A DNA stretch of 54,680 nucleotides, from NCBI GenBank assembly GCA_005893275.1, contig VBOW01000022.1, positions 1 to 54,680 on the forward strand, written 5' to 3'. The translations under genes and the position numbers were made by a program. Under the pieces are notes generated by a model. That model made no database searches. It saw only the letters and a program-made list of their open reading frames with translations, and was not told the origin of the DNA. This stretch comes from Candidatus Eisenbacteria bacterium (lineage in GTDB: Bacteria > Eisenbacteria > RBG-16-71-46 > SZUA-252). Positions 23,324 to 32,931 of this stretch are shown here, piece by piece; within the stretch, counting starts at the first letter, position 1; each line of letters opens with the position of its first letter.

Positions 23324-25165
23324 ATGAATAAAGGTCCCGTCATCACCCGCGGAGAGCAGCCGCTCTCCTGTTTCACACTCCTGCGCGTGTTTCTCGGATT
23401 CGCCATGGTTGCCCTCTGGCCGCTCTGCATCTCCGCAGCCGGCGCCACGACGGTGGAGCAGCGAATCACGACGTCGAAGGACGATGCCGAGGAGTTCTCC
23501 GACGGAACGATGTACCTCGGGAGCAGCGACCTCGAGCTCACCCACGATGCCTCCGACCAGACGGTCGGGATGCGCTGGCCTGGCATCGCGATCCCAAGGG
23601 GCGCGATCATCACGGCCGCCTACATCCAGTTCAGCGCCAAGGCATCGCAGAGCGTGGTGACGAGCCTCACGATTCGCGGGCAGGCGGCTGACAACCCACC
23701 CGCATTTTGCTCGACCGCGCGCGACATCTCGTCGCGACCACGCACGGGGGCTGCGGCCACTTGGGCCCCCGTCCCGTGGGCTGCCGGCGAGGTGGGAGCG
23801 AATCAGCGCACACCCGATCTCAGCGCGTTGGTCCAAGAAATCGTGAACCGGCCAGGGTGGACGAGCGGGAACGCGCTCGCCATCATCATCACCGGGACGG
23901 GGCACCGCACCGCCTGGGCATGCAACGGGAGCGCCTCAGGAGCGCCGTTGCTCCACGTCGACTTCGGCGGCGGCACGGCGCCGCCGCCCGCCAGCCCTCC
24001 CGTGGCCAAGTTGTCGGTGACGCAGGTGCCGACCCCTGCTCTTACCGTGGCCGCAGACGCATCCGCGTCCACGGCCACCACCCCCATCGCCAGCTACAAG
24101 TTCGATTTCGGCGACGGAACGTCCCCGATAATCACGTCTGCGACCAGTGCGGCCGCAACTACGTTGGGCACGACCGCGACCGCGACCCCCCAGCACACAT
24201 ACGCGAACGTGGGTACCTATACCGTCAGCCTGACCGTGACCGATACCGGCGGCAGCGTGTCGGCGCCGGCGACTCAGAGCATCACCGTGACCGCCGCCGG
24301 GGGACCGAAAGTGGCAATTTACGCTGGCTACTACGACACCCACCATCCCAGCAACCCGCGGCCGAAGCCGAATCCATGGAAAGGGTCTTCTGGCGTACTG
24401 TTCGTCGGCAAGCCCGATGGCAGCAGCGGCGGTTGGGACACGAGCGCTCTACGGATAGACAACTTGACCGGTGGGTCACTCGCAGGCGTCACCGCCACGG
24501 TCGACATCGGATCGGAGCACTACTCCCTGTGGGGCCAGTATTCGGTCCCGGCGGGCGGGACCTTGATCCTGGCGCAGACCAGCATTGAGAACTTCGACGG
24601 GTCGGACACGAACCCTGCGGGCTGCTACAGCTGCAGCCCCCAATACTGTTTGACCAAGGTGTCCTCCACGATCCCTGTCGTGCACGTGTCCATCGGCGGG
24701 GTGAAGACGGACTACTTCGACGTTCTCCAGGTCCTCAACACGCTCGGCGTCGATGCCGCAGGCTGTCCATACACCGGAACGCGCAATGATGAGTCGGAAG
24801 CATGGCACCGCATCTATTCAACGCCTCCCGCGGCACCCCTGGCGGCGTCATCTCTGGGCGGCGCCGAGAATCCAGCCTCCGCCTCGACCCCGGAGAGTCG
24901 GTTTTGGCTGGGGCCGCCTTATCCTAACCCCACACAGGGTGAGCTCGCGGTCAGGTTTGAAACGGCAACACGAGGAGCGGTGCGGCTGCGAGTGTACGAT
25001 GTCACGGGCCGGTTGGTGAGAATGTGCGTCGACGACGTCCTCGACGCGGGAACCTACATGGAACGTGTGGACCTCAACGGCGTGGCGACGGGCATCTACT
25101 TCTTCAACCTGCAGACGCCCGAAGGCTCCCGACATCAGGCGTTTGTTTTCATGCGGCATAAGTAG
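23324..25165 (+). CDS. Secreted PKD-domain protein with C-terminal sorting domain
   Basis: GGGGGGAG precedes the ATG. The 613-residue product has a signal peptide (hydrophobic VFLGFAMVALWPLCISAAGA, to about residue 42). A DNRLRE-type beta module follows, in which IPRGAIITAAYIQFSA is characteristic (about 45-215). A PKD domain comes next (about 228-325: DASASTATTPIASYKFDFGDGTS, YTVSLTVTDTGG), then a cysteine-containing module (about 330-500). The last 80 residues (FWLGPPYPNPTQGEL ... RVYDVTGRLVRMCVDDV ... TGIYFFNLQTPEG) form a FlgD-like Ig/type IX-like sorting domain. It is probably a surface or extracellular protein of unknown binding partner. Confidence 0.85.
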   Translation: MNKGPVITRGEQPLSCFTLLRVFLGFAMVALWPLCISAAGATTVEQRITTSKDDAEEFSDGTMYLGSSDLELTHDASDQTVGMRWPGIAIPRGAIITAAYIQFSAKASQSVVTSLTIRGQAADNPPAFCSTARDISSRPRTGAAATWAPVPWAAGEVGANQRTPDLSALVQEIVNRPGWTSGNALAIIITGTGHRTAWACNGSASGAPLLHVDFGGGTAPPPASPPVAKLSVTQVPTPALTVAADASASTATTPIASYKFDFGDGTSPIITSATSAAATTLGTTATATPQHTYANVGTYTVSLTVTDTGGSVSAPATQSITVTAAGGPKVAIYAGYYDTHHPSNPRPKPNPWKGSSGVLFVGKPDGSSGGWDTSALRIDNLTGGSLAGVTATVDIGSEHYSLWGQYSVPAGGTLILAQTSIENFDGSDTNPAGCYSCSPQYCLTKVSSTIPVVHVSIGGVKTDYFDVLQVLNTLGVDAAGCPYTGTRNDESEAWHRIYSTPPAAPLAASSLGGAENPASASTPESRFWLGPPYPNPTQGELAVRFETATRGAVRLRVYDVTGRLVRMCVDDVLDAGTYMERVDLNGVATGIYFFNLQTPEGSRHQAFVFMRHK

Positions 25166-25411
25166 CAAGCCTCCCGCAGAGGCGTTCGTTCGGCCGCAAG
25201 CCGCTTGAATGCCTCAGCGGGCTCCGCTTCTCCCCGGTTCCGAGCTGACCGCAACCCTCTCTCGACACAAAGACGCACCCTCTCGCGTACCTAACAAGGG
25301 GGGCGTACGCGCTTCCTCAACCCGCGGGAGGCTCACGCGAATCAGAATGGGCAAGAAATAAAAGACTTACGATGATCTAGCGATGCGGGAGAGGCGAAAG
25401 GAGAACCGAGA

Positions 25412-25915
25412 ATGATGTGGAACCGTATCACAGGCAGTGCCTTGAAGGCCTTGGTGCTGACGCTGGGATTCTACTCGGGCGTGGAAATGATCGCGACGCT
25501 CGCGCACCCGATGCCGGTGGGTGCTTCCACCGAAGCTCCCGCGGCGAAGCCCCCGGACGATCCGCGAAAGGCTCAGATCAAGGCAATAGACCAGCAAATC
25601 CGAGCGCTTCGTGAGCAATATGAGGCGCAGGCGGCTCCCCTCCAAGCGCAGCTCAAGACCCTTCGGGAGAAACTCGACGCCGAGCTCAAGTCGCTCCAGG
25701 AGCAACGCGAGGTGCTCGTGGAGCAGGGCGAGCCTGCGGGGCTCAAGGCTCTCAACGAGGAGGAGGCGGCCCAATTGACCGCGCTGGCCAATCAAGAGAG
25801 AGCCGAGATCGAGAAGATCCGCCAGCGCTTCAGCGAAGAGCGCAAAAGCATCCAGCAAGCGTTTCAGCAACGACGTCACAATCTGGAGAGCGGCAAGAGT
25901 GGGATAAAAGACTAA
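25412..25915 (+). CDS. Secreted or membrane-anchored coiled-coil protein
   Basis: The 167-residue product has an N-terminal hydrophobic segment (ALKALVLTLGFYSGVEMIATLA, about 10-31), then a Pro/Ala linker and a long Glu/Gln/Lys/Leu-rich coiled coil (about 50-160: REQYEAQAAPLQAQLKTLRE, SLQEQREVLVEQ). It resembles periplasmic coiled-coil proteins such as OmpH/Skp-like or Spy-like helpers only in general character, and no family motif is recognised. AAAGGAGAA precedes the ATG. A GC-rich hairpin lies 30 bases after the stop, suggesting a single-gene transcript. Confidence 0.75.
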   Translation: MMWNRITGSALKALVLTLGFYSGVEMIATLAHPMPVGASTEAPAAKPPDDPRKAQIKAIDQQIRALREQYEAQAAPLQAQLKTLREKLDAELKSLQEQREVLVEQGEPAGLKALNEEEAAQLTALANQERAEIEKIRQRFSEERKSIQQAFQQRRHNLESGKSGIKD

Positions 25916-25945
25916 CGTCTGGCTCCCGACGCGTTTGGCCGGTAC

Positions 25946-25977
25946 GAGGCCCCGGTGGCGAGAGTTGCCGGGGCCTC
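25946..25977. terminator. GGCCCCGG-type hairpin after the coiled-coil gene
   Basis: A perfect 10-bp stem, GAGGCCCCGG (25946-25955) with CCGGGGCCTC (25968-25977), encloses a 12-base loop. No T-run follows. TATACT begins three bases later (25980), just before the next gene. Confidence 0.55.
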
Positions 25978-26007
25978 GGTATACTGCCGGTGGCCGCCGA
26001 GCCCCCC

Positions 26008-28245
26008 ATGCCACCCAAGCGTCCGACCGCCATAAGCCCCAAGGGGGCACGTCCCCGCGGAGCTCGCCCAAGAAAGAGTTGGCCTCGAGGATTCCGACGC
26101 GACTGGCTCCTCCTTGGACTGCTCGGGCTTTCGCTCGCGATCCGTCTCTGGGGCGTGAATCAGCGGCTGCCCGATCCCTCGCTCGGGGTCGAGGTCGTCG
26201 ACGACTCCGCGATCGAGGAGACGGACCGCACGACGATGGGGCGGGCGTGGGCCATGTGGGAGGGCGGAACCAAACCGCTCGATCTGAACCCGCACACGGG
26301 CGGGTGGCCCTCGCTCAGCTTCTACCTCTCGTTATGGATCCAGTATTTCTACCGGGCGTACTTCTTTCTGGCTCATCCGGGCGCGACCGCGGCCGATTTC
26401 GCGGGGGGTATCTCGAGCCAGGCCGTCTTGCTGTTCCTCGTCGCGCGAATCGTCGGCGCGCTCATCGGAGTGGCCACGGTCTATCTCACCTACCGGCTCG
26501 GCTCGCGATACCTGGGTCGGCCCGTCGGTCTCATCGCGGGGCTCCTCGTCGGGACGAACACCCTTCATATCCTCACGTCGCAGCACATCAGCGACCCGAA
26601 TCTGCTCGCGCTCTTCTTCGTGCTTCTCGCCACCGAATCCATGATTCGGATTCGACAGCGCGGTCGCATCTCCGACTCGATCCGAGCGGGGGTGATGATC
26701 GGGCTCGCGGGCGCCTGCAAGTACGTGCCGCTCGTGCTCGCGTTCCCATTTGCGCTGGCGCATCGGCGCGACGCAGGGGCCGCTCTCGACGCGCCGACCG
26801 CTCGCTCGCGCATCCCTCTTCTGCGGAATCGCGCGTTTTGGTACGGGCTCCTCGCGATTCCCGCGGCGGTATTCATCGCGTCGCCGTTTCTGTTCCTCGA
26901 TTGGAGACGGACGCTGATCGATATCCTCAATCAGCGGGACGCGCTTTTCTCGGATTGGGTCGGCCAGACCGTCTTTCCCATCTCCCTGCCCACGTACTTG
27001 GGCGTGTCGCTCCCTCACGCGATGGGGTGGCCGGCGTACCTCCTGGGCCTCGCGGGCCTCGTGCAGATGTGGCGTTCGGGGCCGACCGCGCGTGTGCTCG
27101 TCTTGAACCCGATCATGATCGTGCTCGCGAACGGAATGTTGAAAAGTCCCCAGGAGCGGTACGTGCTCGTGGCATTGCCGTATCTCCACCTCGGAGCTGC
27201 GTTCGCAATCGTGCGGGGGGTCGAATGGGCCGAGGGGAGAATCGCTTCGCTTGGACATGTCGCCCCCGGGCGGCCCGCGCCCACGCGTATTGGGGCCGGT
27301 ATCCTCGCCGCCGCCGCGATCGCGTGGCCCTTGCCCGAGCTTCTCGTCACGCGCCATTCCCTGAGTCTTCCCGACTCGCGGCATCTGTCCCGGCGGTGGA
27401 TCGGCCAGAACCTCGATCCGACCAAGCCCCTGGCGGTCGAGCTCTATGGGCCGGTCTTCTACGACAAGGAGCGCCCGACCGTGACCTGGCCATTTTTCGC
27501 GACGCAGTCGCAGCTCGTCCGCCCCGCTTATCACCCGGAGCTCCTCGACGGACTCGACTATTACGTCGCGTCGGGGGAACTTTCCCGGCGGTTTGGAGCA
27601 GAGGCCGAACAGTATCCGGTCGAAAACGCCTACTATCGCTGGTTACAAGAGCACGCGAGCGTCGTGTGGGAGTCGGATCCCAAGACGACTTCCGGGCCGC
27701 GGATCACCATCCGGCGCCTGCCGCGGATCGTCAGCACGCGCGCGCAGCGCGACAGCATCTTCGCGGTAGCCATGCCGAAGCCGACCCGAGTGGAGCGGTT
27801 GGATCTCTGGTGCGTAGACTGCTCGAGGCTCTTCGCGCGCGGGGGGGACTTTGACCGCGCCGAAGAGTGGGCCAGGCGCGGGTTGAAGGTGGGAGTCAAA
27901 GCGAGGGAGCCCCAGCTGCGGTGTGCGCTGGCGATCGCGCTTTGGTCCAGGGGGCAGCTCGACTCAGCGGAGGCCGAAGCGCGTCTGGCGGTGCAGGGGG
28001 GGCCGCAGAGCGGACCATTTCACATGTACCACGGAGCTATACTGGCGGACATGAAGCGGTTCGAGCCCGCGCTCGACGAATTCCGGAAGGCGTTCCAGCT
28101 CTCGGGCAGAGATCCACAACTTCGCTTGAGCATCGGAGAAAGCCTGGGGCGTCTGCGCGAATCGATTCAGCTCGACCCGAATCAGCAACGGGCCGATCTG
28201 GTGCGCCAGCAGATCGCCCAGCTCGAGGCAGAGCTCGGCCCCTAG
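26008..28245 (+). CDS. GT39-type membrane glycosyltransferase with C-terminal TPR region
   Basis: The 745-residue protein starts with a basic cytosolic tail. Its first transmembrane helix (WLLLGLLGLSLAIRLWGV) is followed by an acidic periplasmic loop, VEVVDDSAIEETDRT, where GT-C enzymes place a catalytic Asp. About ten more helices follow, then a soluble domain. Residues about 620-745 form TPR-like repeats (LAIALWSRGQLDSAEAEARLA, YHGAILADMKRFEPALDEFRKA). GT-C enzymes use a polyprenyl-phosphate sugar donor at the outer face of the inner membrane. The ATG at 26008 is used because a possible -10 box (25980) makes the in-frame GTG at 25990 too early. It lies six bases from the next glycosyltransferase gene. 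Confidence 0.85.
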   Translation: MPPKRPTAISPKGARPRGARPRKSWPRGFRRDWLLLGLLGLSLAIRLWGVNQRLPDPSLGVEVVDDSAIEETDRTTMGRAWAMWEGGTKPLDLNPHTGGWPSLSFYLSLWIQYFYRAYFFLAHPGATAADFAGGISSQAVLLFLVARIVGALIGVATVYLTYRLGSRYLGRPVGLIAGLLVGTNTLHILTSQHISDPNLLALFFVLLATESMIRIRQRGRISDSIRAGVMIGLAGACKYVPLVLAFPFALAHRRDAGAALDAPTARSRIPLLRNRAFWYGLLAIPAAVFIASPFLFLDWRRTLIDILNQRDALFSDWVGQTVFPISLPTYLGVSLPHAMGWPAYLLGLAGLVQMWRSGPTARVLVLNPIMIVLANGMLKSPQERYVLVALPYLHLGAAFAIVRGVEWAEGRIASLGHVAPGRPAPTRIGAGILAAAAIAWPLPELLVTRHSLSLPDSRHLSRRWIGQNLDPTKPLAVELYGPVFYDKERPTVTWPFFATQSQLVRPAYHPELLDGLDYYVASGELSRRFGAEAEQYPVENAYYRWLQEHASVVWESDPKTTSGPRITIRRLPRIVSTRAQRDSIFAVAMPKPTRVERLDLWCVDCSRLFARGGDFDRAEEWARRGLKVGVKAREPQLRCALAIALWSRGQLDSAEAEARLAVQGGPQSGPFHMYHGAILADMKRFEPALDEFRKAFQLSGRDPQLRLSIGESLGRLRESIQLDPNQQRADLVRQQIAQLEAELGP

Positions 28246-28250
28246 CCCGC

Positions 28251-29924
28251 ATGGCTCGCTCCGCGTTTTCCCCCCAATGGACGCGAGCCTGTCTCGCCAC
28301 CCTGCTGATTCTGGTCTGTGGGGTCGCCTTCTGGTGGCGCTTGGGATACCTGGGGCTCATTGACCCCGATGAACCGTTCTACGCCCAGTCCTCCCGCGAG
28401 ATGCTGCGCGCCCAGGACTGGGCGACGCCCCGTATCTTCGACCGCCCCCAATTTGAGAAGCCGATCTTCCTATACTGGCTTTGCATGTCCTCTTTTCGGG
28501 TGTTCGGCGAGAACGAGTTTGCCGGGCGCGCACCCTGCGCCCTCTTCGCCACGCTGCTGGTGGTCGCCACATGGGCATTCGGAGCGCGGGCCTTCAATCC
28601 GCGGGCGGGATTCCTGGCGGCCATCGTCCTCGCCACCAGCGCGGAATTCTTCATTTCGGCCCGCATGATTCTTACCGACATGGTGTTCGCCGCCTTTGTC
28701 TGCGCGGCGGCATTCTCACTTTGGCTCGCGGGTCGGGAGGAGCGCCGCGGGGAGCTTTGGTTCTTGGTCGCGTGCGCGATGACCGGGCTCTCGGTTCTGA
28801 CGAAGGGACCGCTGGGGCTGATCCTCGTCTGTTTCGCGGTTCTCGCGCTCTACCTTGTGGGCAGGAACCCGCTTCCTCGTCGACTTCTTCCGATCGCTCT
28901 CGGATTGGCATTCTTTGCCGCGATCGCGGTTCCGTGGTACGCGCTCATGATCGCGAGATTCGGAAAGGGCTACGCTCGCGCGTTTTTCATACACGAAAAT
29001 GTGGAGCGCTTCTTCCGTGCGGAGCACCCAAGCAACAATCACCTGTACTACTACCTTGCCGTATTCCTGGGCGGCTCGATCCCTTGGAGCCCGGCGCTTC
29101 TCCTTCTTCCGCGCCAAGCGCCCGGGCGGACGAGGTGGGGTGTCGCGCCGCGCTTCCTCGTTTGGTGGGGGCTCCTTTGCCTCGGCTTCCTCACCCTAGC
29201 CCAGTCGAAGCTGCCGAGCTACGCGCTCTTTCTTTTCGTACCGCTCGCCCTACTGATCGGGCATGCGATCGACGGCCAACTCCGTGAACGAGACCTGGGG
29301 CGCGGGGCGGGTTGGGCGATGGGGGGGATGAGCCTCGCGCAGGCGGGAGCGTTTCTGATCGTCCCAGGCGCAGCGCACGAGATGGCGTTCCGGTGGCCCC
29401 TCGGTGTCGTGGCGGCTACCCTCCTGATCGCGTTCGTCCTTCAGATTCGTCGCGTCTCGGTGGCCTGGATCGCCTGTACGGCATCGGCGGCGCTGGGACT
29501 GGTGGTCGTGTGCCTGACCTGGACGGGCCCCACGCTCGATTCGATCGTCTCCGCCCGACGCGTTTCGAAGGAGATCGCGCTCGGGGGGGAGCCGTCCGAG
29601 GCGATCCTGACTTCGCCGCTCCTCGTTCGGGGCATCACCTACTACGCCCGCGAGCCGGTCAGCGTCATCTCGACAAGGCCCCGGCCCTTCTACACTCCCC
29701 ACCCACTCACTGTTGTCGTGGGATCAGAGGAGCTGGACCGCTACTTGAGCGGCGGCCGGGGCGGCCGCGGCACGGCCCTCTGCGTGGGGTTGGCGAGGGA
29801 CTGGGCGCGTCTAGGGCCGACCTTGGAGAGGGTCTCGGTTACTGCCCGGGACACCGTCGGCAATAAGATCGTCGCTCGCCTATCGAGGCCGCGCGCCCCC
29901 GTGTCTCAAAGCCGCGGACCCTGA
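28251..29924 (+). CDS. ArnT/PMT-like membrane glycosyltransferase
   Basis: From the ATG at 28251 the product is 557 residues with about 11 hydrophobic helices. The first loop carries GLIDPDEPFYAQSSREML, the Asp/Glu-containing motif of ArnT and PMT enzymes. RPQFEKPIFLYWL and MILTDMVFAAFVCAA, the other conserved ArnT-like segments, follow. Such enzymes move a sugar (for example aminoarabinose or mannose) from a polyprenyl carrier to lipid A, protein or glycan. It lies five bases after the previous GT39 gene, so they share a transcript. The frame is open upstream but overlaps the previous gene, so the short start is preferred. Confidence 0.88.
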   Translation: MARSAFSPQWTRACLATLLILVCGVAFWWRLGYLGLIDPDEPFYAQSSREMLRAQDWATPRIFDRPQFEKPIFLYWLCMSSFRVFGENEFAGRAPCALFATLLVVATWAFGARAFNPRAGFLAAIVLATSAEFFISARMILTDMVFAAFVCAAAFSLWLAGREERRGELWFLVACAMTGLSVLTKGPLGLILVCFAVLALYLVGRNPLPRRLLPIALGLAFFAAIAVPWYALMIARFGKGYARAFFIHENVERFFRAEHPSNNHLYYYLAVFLGGSIPWSPALLLLPRQAPGRTRWGVAPRFLVWWGLLCLGFLTLAQSKLPSYALFLFVPLALLIGHAIDGQLRERDLGRGAGWAMGGMSLAQAGAFLIVPGAAHEMAFRWPLGVVAATLLIAFVLQIRRVSVAWIACTASAALGLVVVCLTWTGPTLDSIVSARRVSKEIALGGEPSEAILTSPLLVRGITYYAREPVSVISTRPRPFYTPHPLTVVVGSEELDRYLSGGRGGRGTALCVGLARDWARLGPTLERVSVTARDTVGNKIVARLSRPRAPVSQSRGP

Positions 29925-29927
29925 GGC

Positions 29928-31076
29928 TCAAGAAACCGGAATTCCAGTGGACGCGACCGGGGCCCGCCTCTCCGCGGAATCCTCGGCCTCGACGCGCCGC
30001 TGTGCCGGCACGACCGGAACGGGTCGCCAGCCGACGGCATCGAAGAACCCCAGGCGGCGTTCGGAAGGGCGATCGAGCTTTGCGAATATCAACCGCGGTT
30101 GGAGAGCCGGGGCGAGCGGGAGGACGAAGCGCGTTCCAATCCGAGTCTTGACGCAAGATGCAACGGCGATCGGCTCGCCGGTGGATGCGTCCCGCACGGG
30201 CAGCGGCCGGGTGGCTGCGGTTACGTTTACAATCAGCCGTTGGGGAGATCCCCGCCCGGTCTCCATCGCTACCAGGAGGTTCAACGCCCCGAGCCCCACG
30301 CGTCGGATGCTGCCTAGGGTCAGATGAAGCTCCCCCTGTTCCAAGCGGCACATGCTTACAGGGTGGCGGCCGTCCAGCGCGCCGAACCTCGCTGCGGGAA
30401 GAAAGCCTTCCTCCGGGTTTGCGAAGCGAAGGAGAGCCGGTCCCCGTAGAGGGAGCTGGGAGCGGTGCATCAAGATGGCACGACGTTTCCGATCCCTCTC
30501 GAATTCGCTCAGTGGAAGTGCCACGTCCTTCGGGTCCCGGGCAAGGTGAAGAGGGGCGTGCACGATATAGCGGAGGGGGGTGGGCCCTTGGCCCTCCAAC
30601 GATGTCCGGGCCAGGGCGAATTCCGAGAGCACTGCGAGCGCGCCATGGTCGGGATGCCGGTCGACAGGATCCGGATAGACCAGGATGGAGGGCCGCCACT
30701 CGGCTATTTCCGCGGTCAGGTCTTTCAATAGGCCCTCTGGACCCTTCATCAAGAGATCGCACAATTGCTGATCGGGGTAGCCGAGAAATCTCACTGAGTG
30801 GAGCGGAACCCCAAGGCAGGAAAGCGCGGAGAGCGCTTCCTCCCGCCGCCTTTTTCCCCAACGCACCCGGTCCGCGGGAGAGATTCGCCAGCGCCTCTCC
30901 ACCGCCCGCTGGGCCCAGGGATTGTTCTCGCCGTCCGTCATGAACAGCACACGCGTCCGGGCACCGACCGTACAGGCTCGCTGCAGGATGCCGCCTGTCG
31001 CCAGCGACTCATCGTCTGGGTGCGGAGCCAGCAGCATCACGCGGTCCGTCGGACGAATCTCCAGCAGGCCGCTCAC
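29928..31076 (-). CDS. PIG-L/LmbE-family deacetylase
   Basis: The 382-residue protein starts at a GTG. The zinc-binding signature LLAPHPDDESLATGG lies at about 15-29 and the second part YPDPVDRHPDHGAL at about 133-146, which is the full His-Pro-Asp-Asp ... His-x-x-His pattern. These enzymes deacetylate N-acetylglucosamine-type groups on glycolipids or secondary metabolites. A C-terminal extension of about 170 residues, beta-rich and unassigned, is longer than in single-domain relatives. Its start overlaps the stop of the upstream glycosyltransferase as GTGA, so the two are coupled and may work on the same glycan. It converges with the ArnT-like gene with three bases between. Confidence 0.9.
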   Translation of the reverse strand: MSGLLEIRPTDRVMLLAPHPDDESLATGGILQRACTVGARTRVLFMTDGENNPWAQRAVERRWRISPADRVRWGKRRREEALSALSCLGVPLHSVRFLGYPDQQLCDLLMKGPEGLLKDLTAEIAEWRPSILVYPDPVDRHPDHGALAVLSEFALARTSLEGQGPTPLRYIVHAPLHLARDPKDVALPLSEFERDRKRRAILMHRSQLPLRGPALLRFANPEEGFLPAARFGALDGRHPVSMCRLEQGELHLTLGSIRRVGLGALNLLVAMETGRGSPQRLIVNVTAATRPLPVRDASTGEPIAVASCVKTRIGTRFVLPLAPALQPRLIFAKLDRPSERRLGFFDAVGWRPVPVVPAQRRVEAEDSAERRAPVASTGIPVS

Positions 31077-32905
31077 CGGGACACCTTTCCGTGGGCGAAA
31101 GGCGAGAATCCTCGTTCCACCGCGCTGGCCCAGATTACGGCGACCCGTCCCTCTCCAGGAGAGAAGCGGTACGCGTGAGCTCCCGCCGACAGCTCACGAG
31201 GGCGCCGGCATCCGGTTCCGTCCAAAAGGCCGGAGGCAATCCCCCCCTCGGTGACGACCGCGTAGCGCTGGGGGACGCGGATCACAAATCGCCGGGAAGG
31301 GCGAGCGACGTCGGTGGGGTCGAGGCGCATGCCGACTACGCGCAGGTCACCCACCGAAACATAATTGGAGTCCATGAAGGCGCGGGCTCTTCCAGGAAAG
31401 TCATACGAATCCTCAGCGACGACGGGCGTGCCGGTCGATACGAGCCGCGTGGCGATGTCGTCACGCATGAGCCCGCGACTGATCCGGTCTTTGGTCACTC
31501 CCTCCAGGGCGAAGAAATAGGGCCGCGAGCGGAACACGGTCTCGCCCTTGATATCCATGACGAATTCATCCGGACGAGTCAGCATCAAGGTGGTGGACAG
31601 GAGACGTGTTTCATCCCATGAATGATCCAGCCAGGGGGGTTCGTCGATGCAAAGGGCCGTGACCTCGATCGTCACCGTGAGCAACACGGCGCTCCACGGA
31701 GCGGTCGCGACTCGAGCAAACCGCACCTGCCGGCGCGCTACCCATCCCGGGAAACCCAGGAGGAGCGGCGTTGCAAGGACGGCGGCGAGCGGATAGAAGG
31801 GAAGGTAGTCCTGTTTTGTTATCAGCGGCCACGTAGCCTCTAGGGCCGCAATATAAACGCCAACGCTGAGAAACACAATCGCCCTGCGTGTCCCGGTCGC
31901 GGCATCGGGTGCCTCCGCCATCACGTGGTGTGCGATCCACCAGAGAAGCGGGAGTGTGACCGGCAGGATTGCGAGGCGGCGCGGGAGATGCCTCCAAAGA
32001 CCGAGACCTGGAACCAGATTGTGACGTACCAAGCAATAGACCAACGGCCCCCAAGCTCGGGATGCGGCGAAGTAGATGGCGACGACCGCAGGCGCGAACG
32101 CGAGCGCCGCGAAGCAAACGACAATGGTACCCTGCATTCCGCGAAGGCACAACTGCCGGTCGATTCTTGAACGCATCCACGCGGAGGCACTAACCGCGAC
32201 ACCCAGCGCGAGAAGCAGCAGCAAAGTCTTCAACGAGACGCAGAGCGCGACTCCAAGAAGGAATCCGCCAGCCACAAGGCGCCTGCGCCCGAACGTTCCT
32301 CCAATCAAGACCGCGACGGCGGACAGCCATGTCGCCATCCAAAGGACATCGGTGCGGTACTCGACAGACGTCAGCAGGAAGTCGGGCCAAAAGCCGGCCA
32401 GCACGACCGCCCAGAGGGCCACACGCGATGAGAATAGTCTGCGCGCGATCAGCCATGTCGACGCCATCGCGATCACGGTGAGGGGGAGCACCATCAGGCG
32501 TGCGAGCTGCACGATGTCCGGACGCTCGCCAAAGATCCGAATGAGCGGGCTGGCGCACGCGCTGAAAAGCGGGGCGTGGTTGTCGAAGAAGTCACGATAG
32601 GGGAGCAAACCGTGTGCCCATCCCCATGCCACGTGAAGGTGTTGCGGCTCATCGGAGTCGATCGCGTGATGAAAGGCGCAGGCGATTCGCACGAACAACT
32701 GTGCGACGATCAGTACCGTCGCGACCGCGCGCTCACCGGTGCTTCCGGCGATCCGCCGGCGCGCGTCCTGATCGCCGGAGCCGGCACTTCGGGCGACTGG
32801 GTAGATCGGGGGCTCGGAGGCTATGAGCGATCGTCTCCGCTCGGGCGCTTGGGACGCTTCGCGTCGAATGGCAAGACTCTTCGGGAGGATATGGCGGCAA
32901 TCCAA
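31073..32905 (-). CDS. GT39-like polytopic membrane glycosyltransferase
   Basis: The protein has about ten transmembrane helices. The first is followed by AIDSDEPQHLHVAWGWAHG, the acidic motif of GT-C/PMT-type enzymes, and LLPYRDFFDNHAPLFS comes after it, a pattern common in bacterial DUF2029/GT39 proteins. The C-terminal about 150 residues are soluble and periplasmic. The start is unresolved: no ribosome site is evident. A TTG at 32905 avoids overlap with the divergent exonuclease gene, whereas the open frame extends to a GTG at 32992. It overlaps the PIG-L gene by four bases. Confidence 0.78.
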   Translation of the reverse strand: MDCRHILPKSLAIRREASQAPERRRSLIASEPPIYPVARSAGSGDQDARRRIAGSTGERAVATVLIVAQLFVRIACAFHHAIDSDEPQHLHVAWGWAHGLLPYRDFFDNHAPLFSACASPLIRIFGERPDIVQLARLMVLPLTVIAMASTWLIARRLFSSRVALWAVVLAGFWPDFLLTSVEYRTDVLWMATWLSAVAVLIGGTFGRRRLVAGGFLLGVALCVSLKTLLLLLALGVAVSASAWMRSRIDRQLCLRGMQGTIVVCFAALAFAPAVVAIYFAASRAWGPLVYCLVRHNLVPGLGLWRHLPRRLAILPVTLPLLWWIAHHVMAEAPDAATGTRRAIVFLSVGVYIAALEATWPLITKQDYLPFYPLAAVLATPLLLGFPGWVARRQVRFARVATAPWSAVLLTVTIEVTALCIDEPPWLDHSWDETRLLSTTLMLTRPDEFVMDIKGETVFRSRPYFFALEGVTKDRISRGLMRDDIATRLVSTGTPVVAEDSYDFPGRARAFMDSNYVSVGDLRVVGMRLDPTDVARPSRRFVIRVPQRYAVVTEGGIASGLLDGTGCRRPRELSAGAHAYRFSPGEGRVAVIWASAVERGFSPFAHGKVSR

Positions 32906-32931
32906 ACCGCAGCTAAACGGAGACCCATGTG

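Noticed and set aside
25980-25985. TATACT as a full promoter for the GT39 gene
   Set aside because: No -35 hexamer lies at the right spacing because the position is occupied by the GC hairpin. It is kept only as a possible -10 box in the start-codon discussion.
25935-27854. 639-residue open frame overlapping the GT39 gene in another frame
   Set aside because: It is Arg/Pro/Ala-rich without hydrophobic periodicity, whereas the chosen frame has regular transmembrane helices and conserved motifs.
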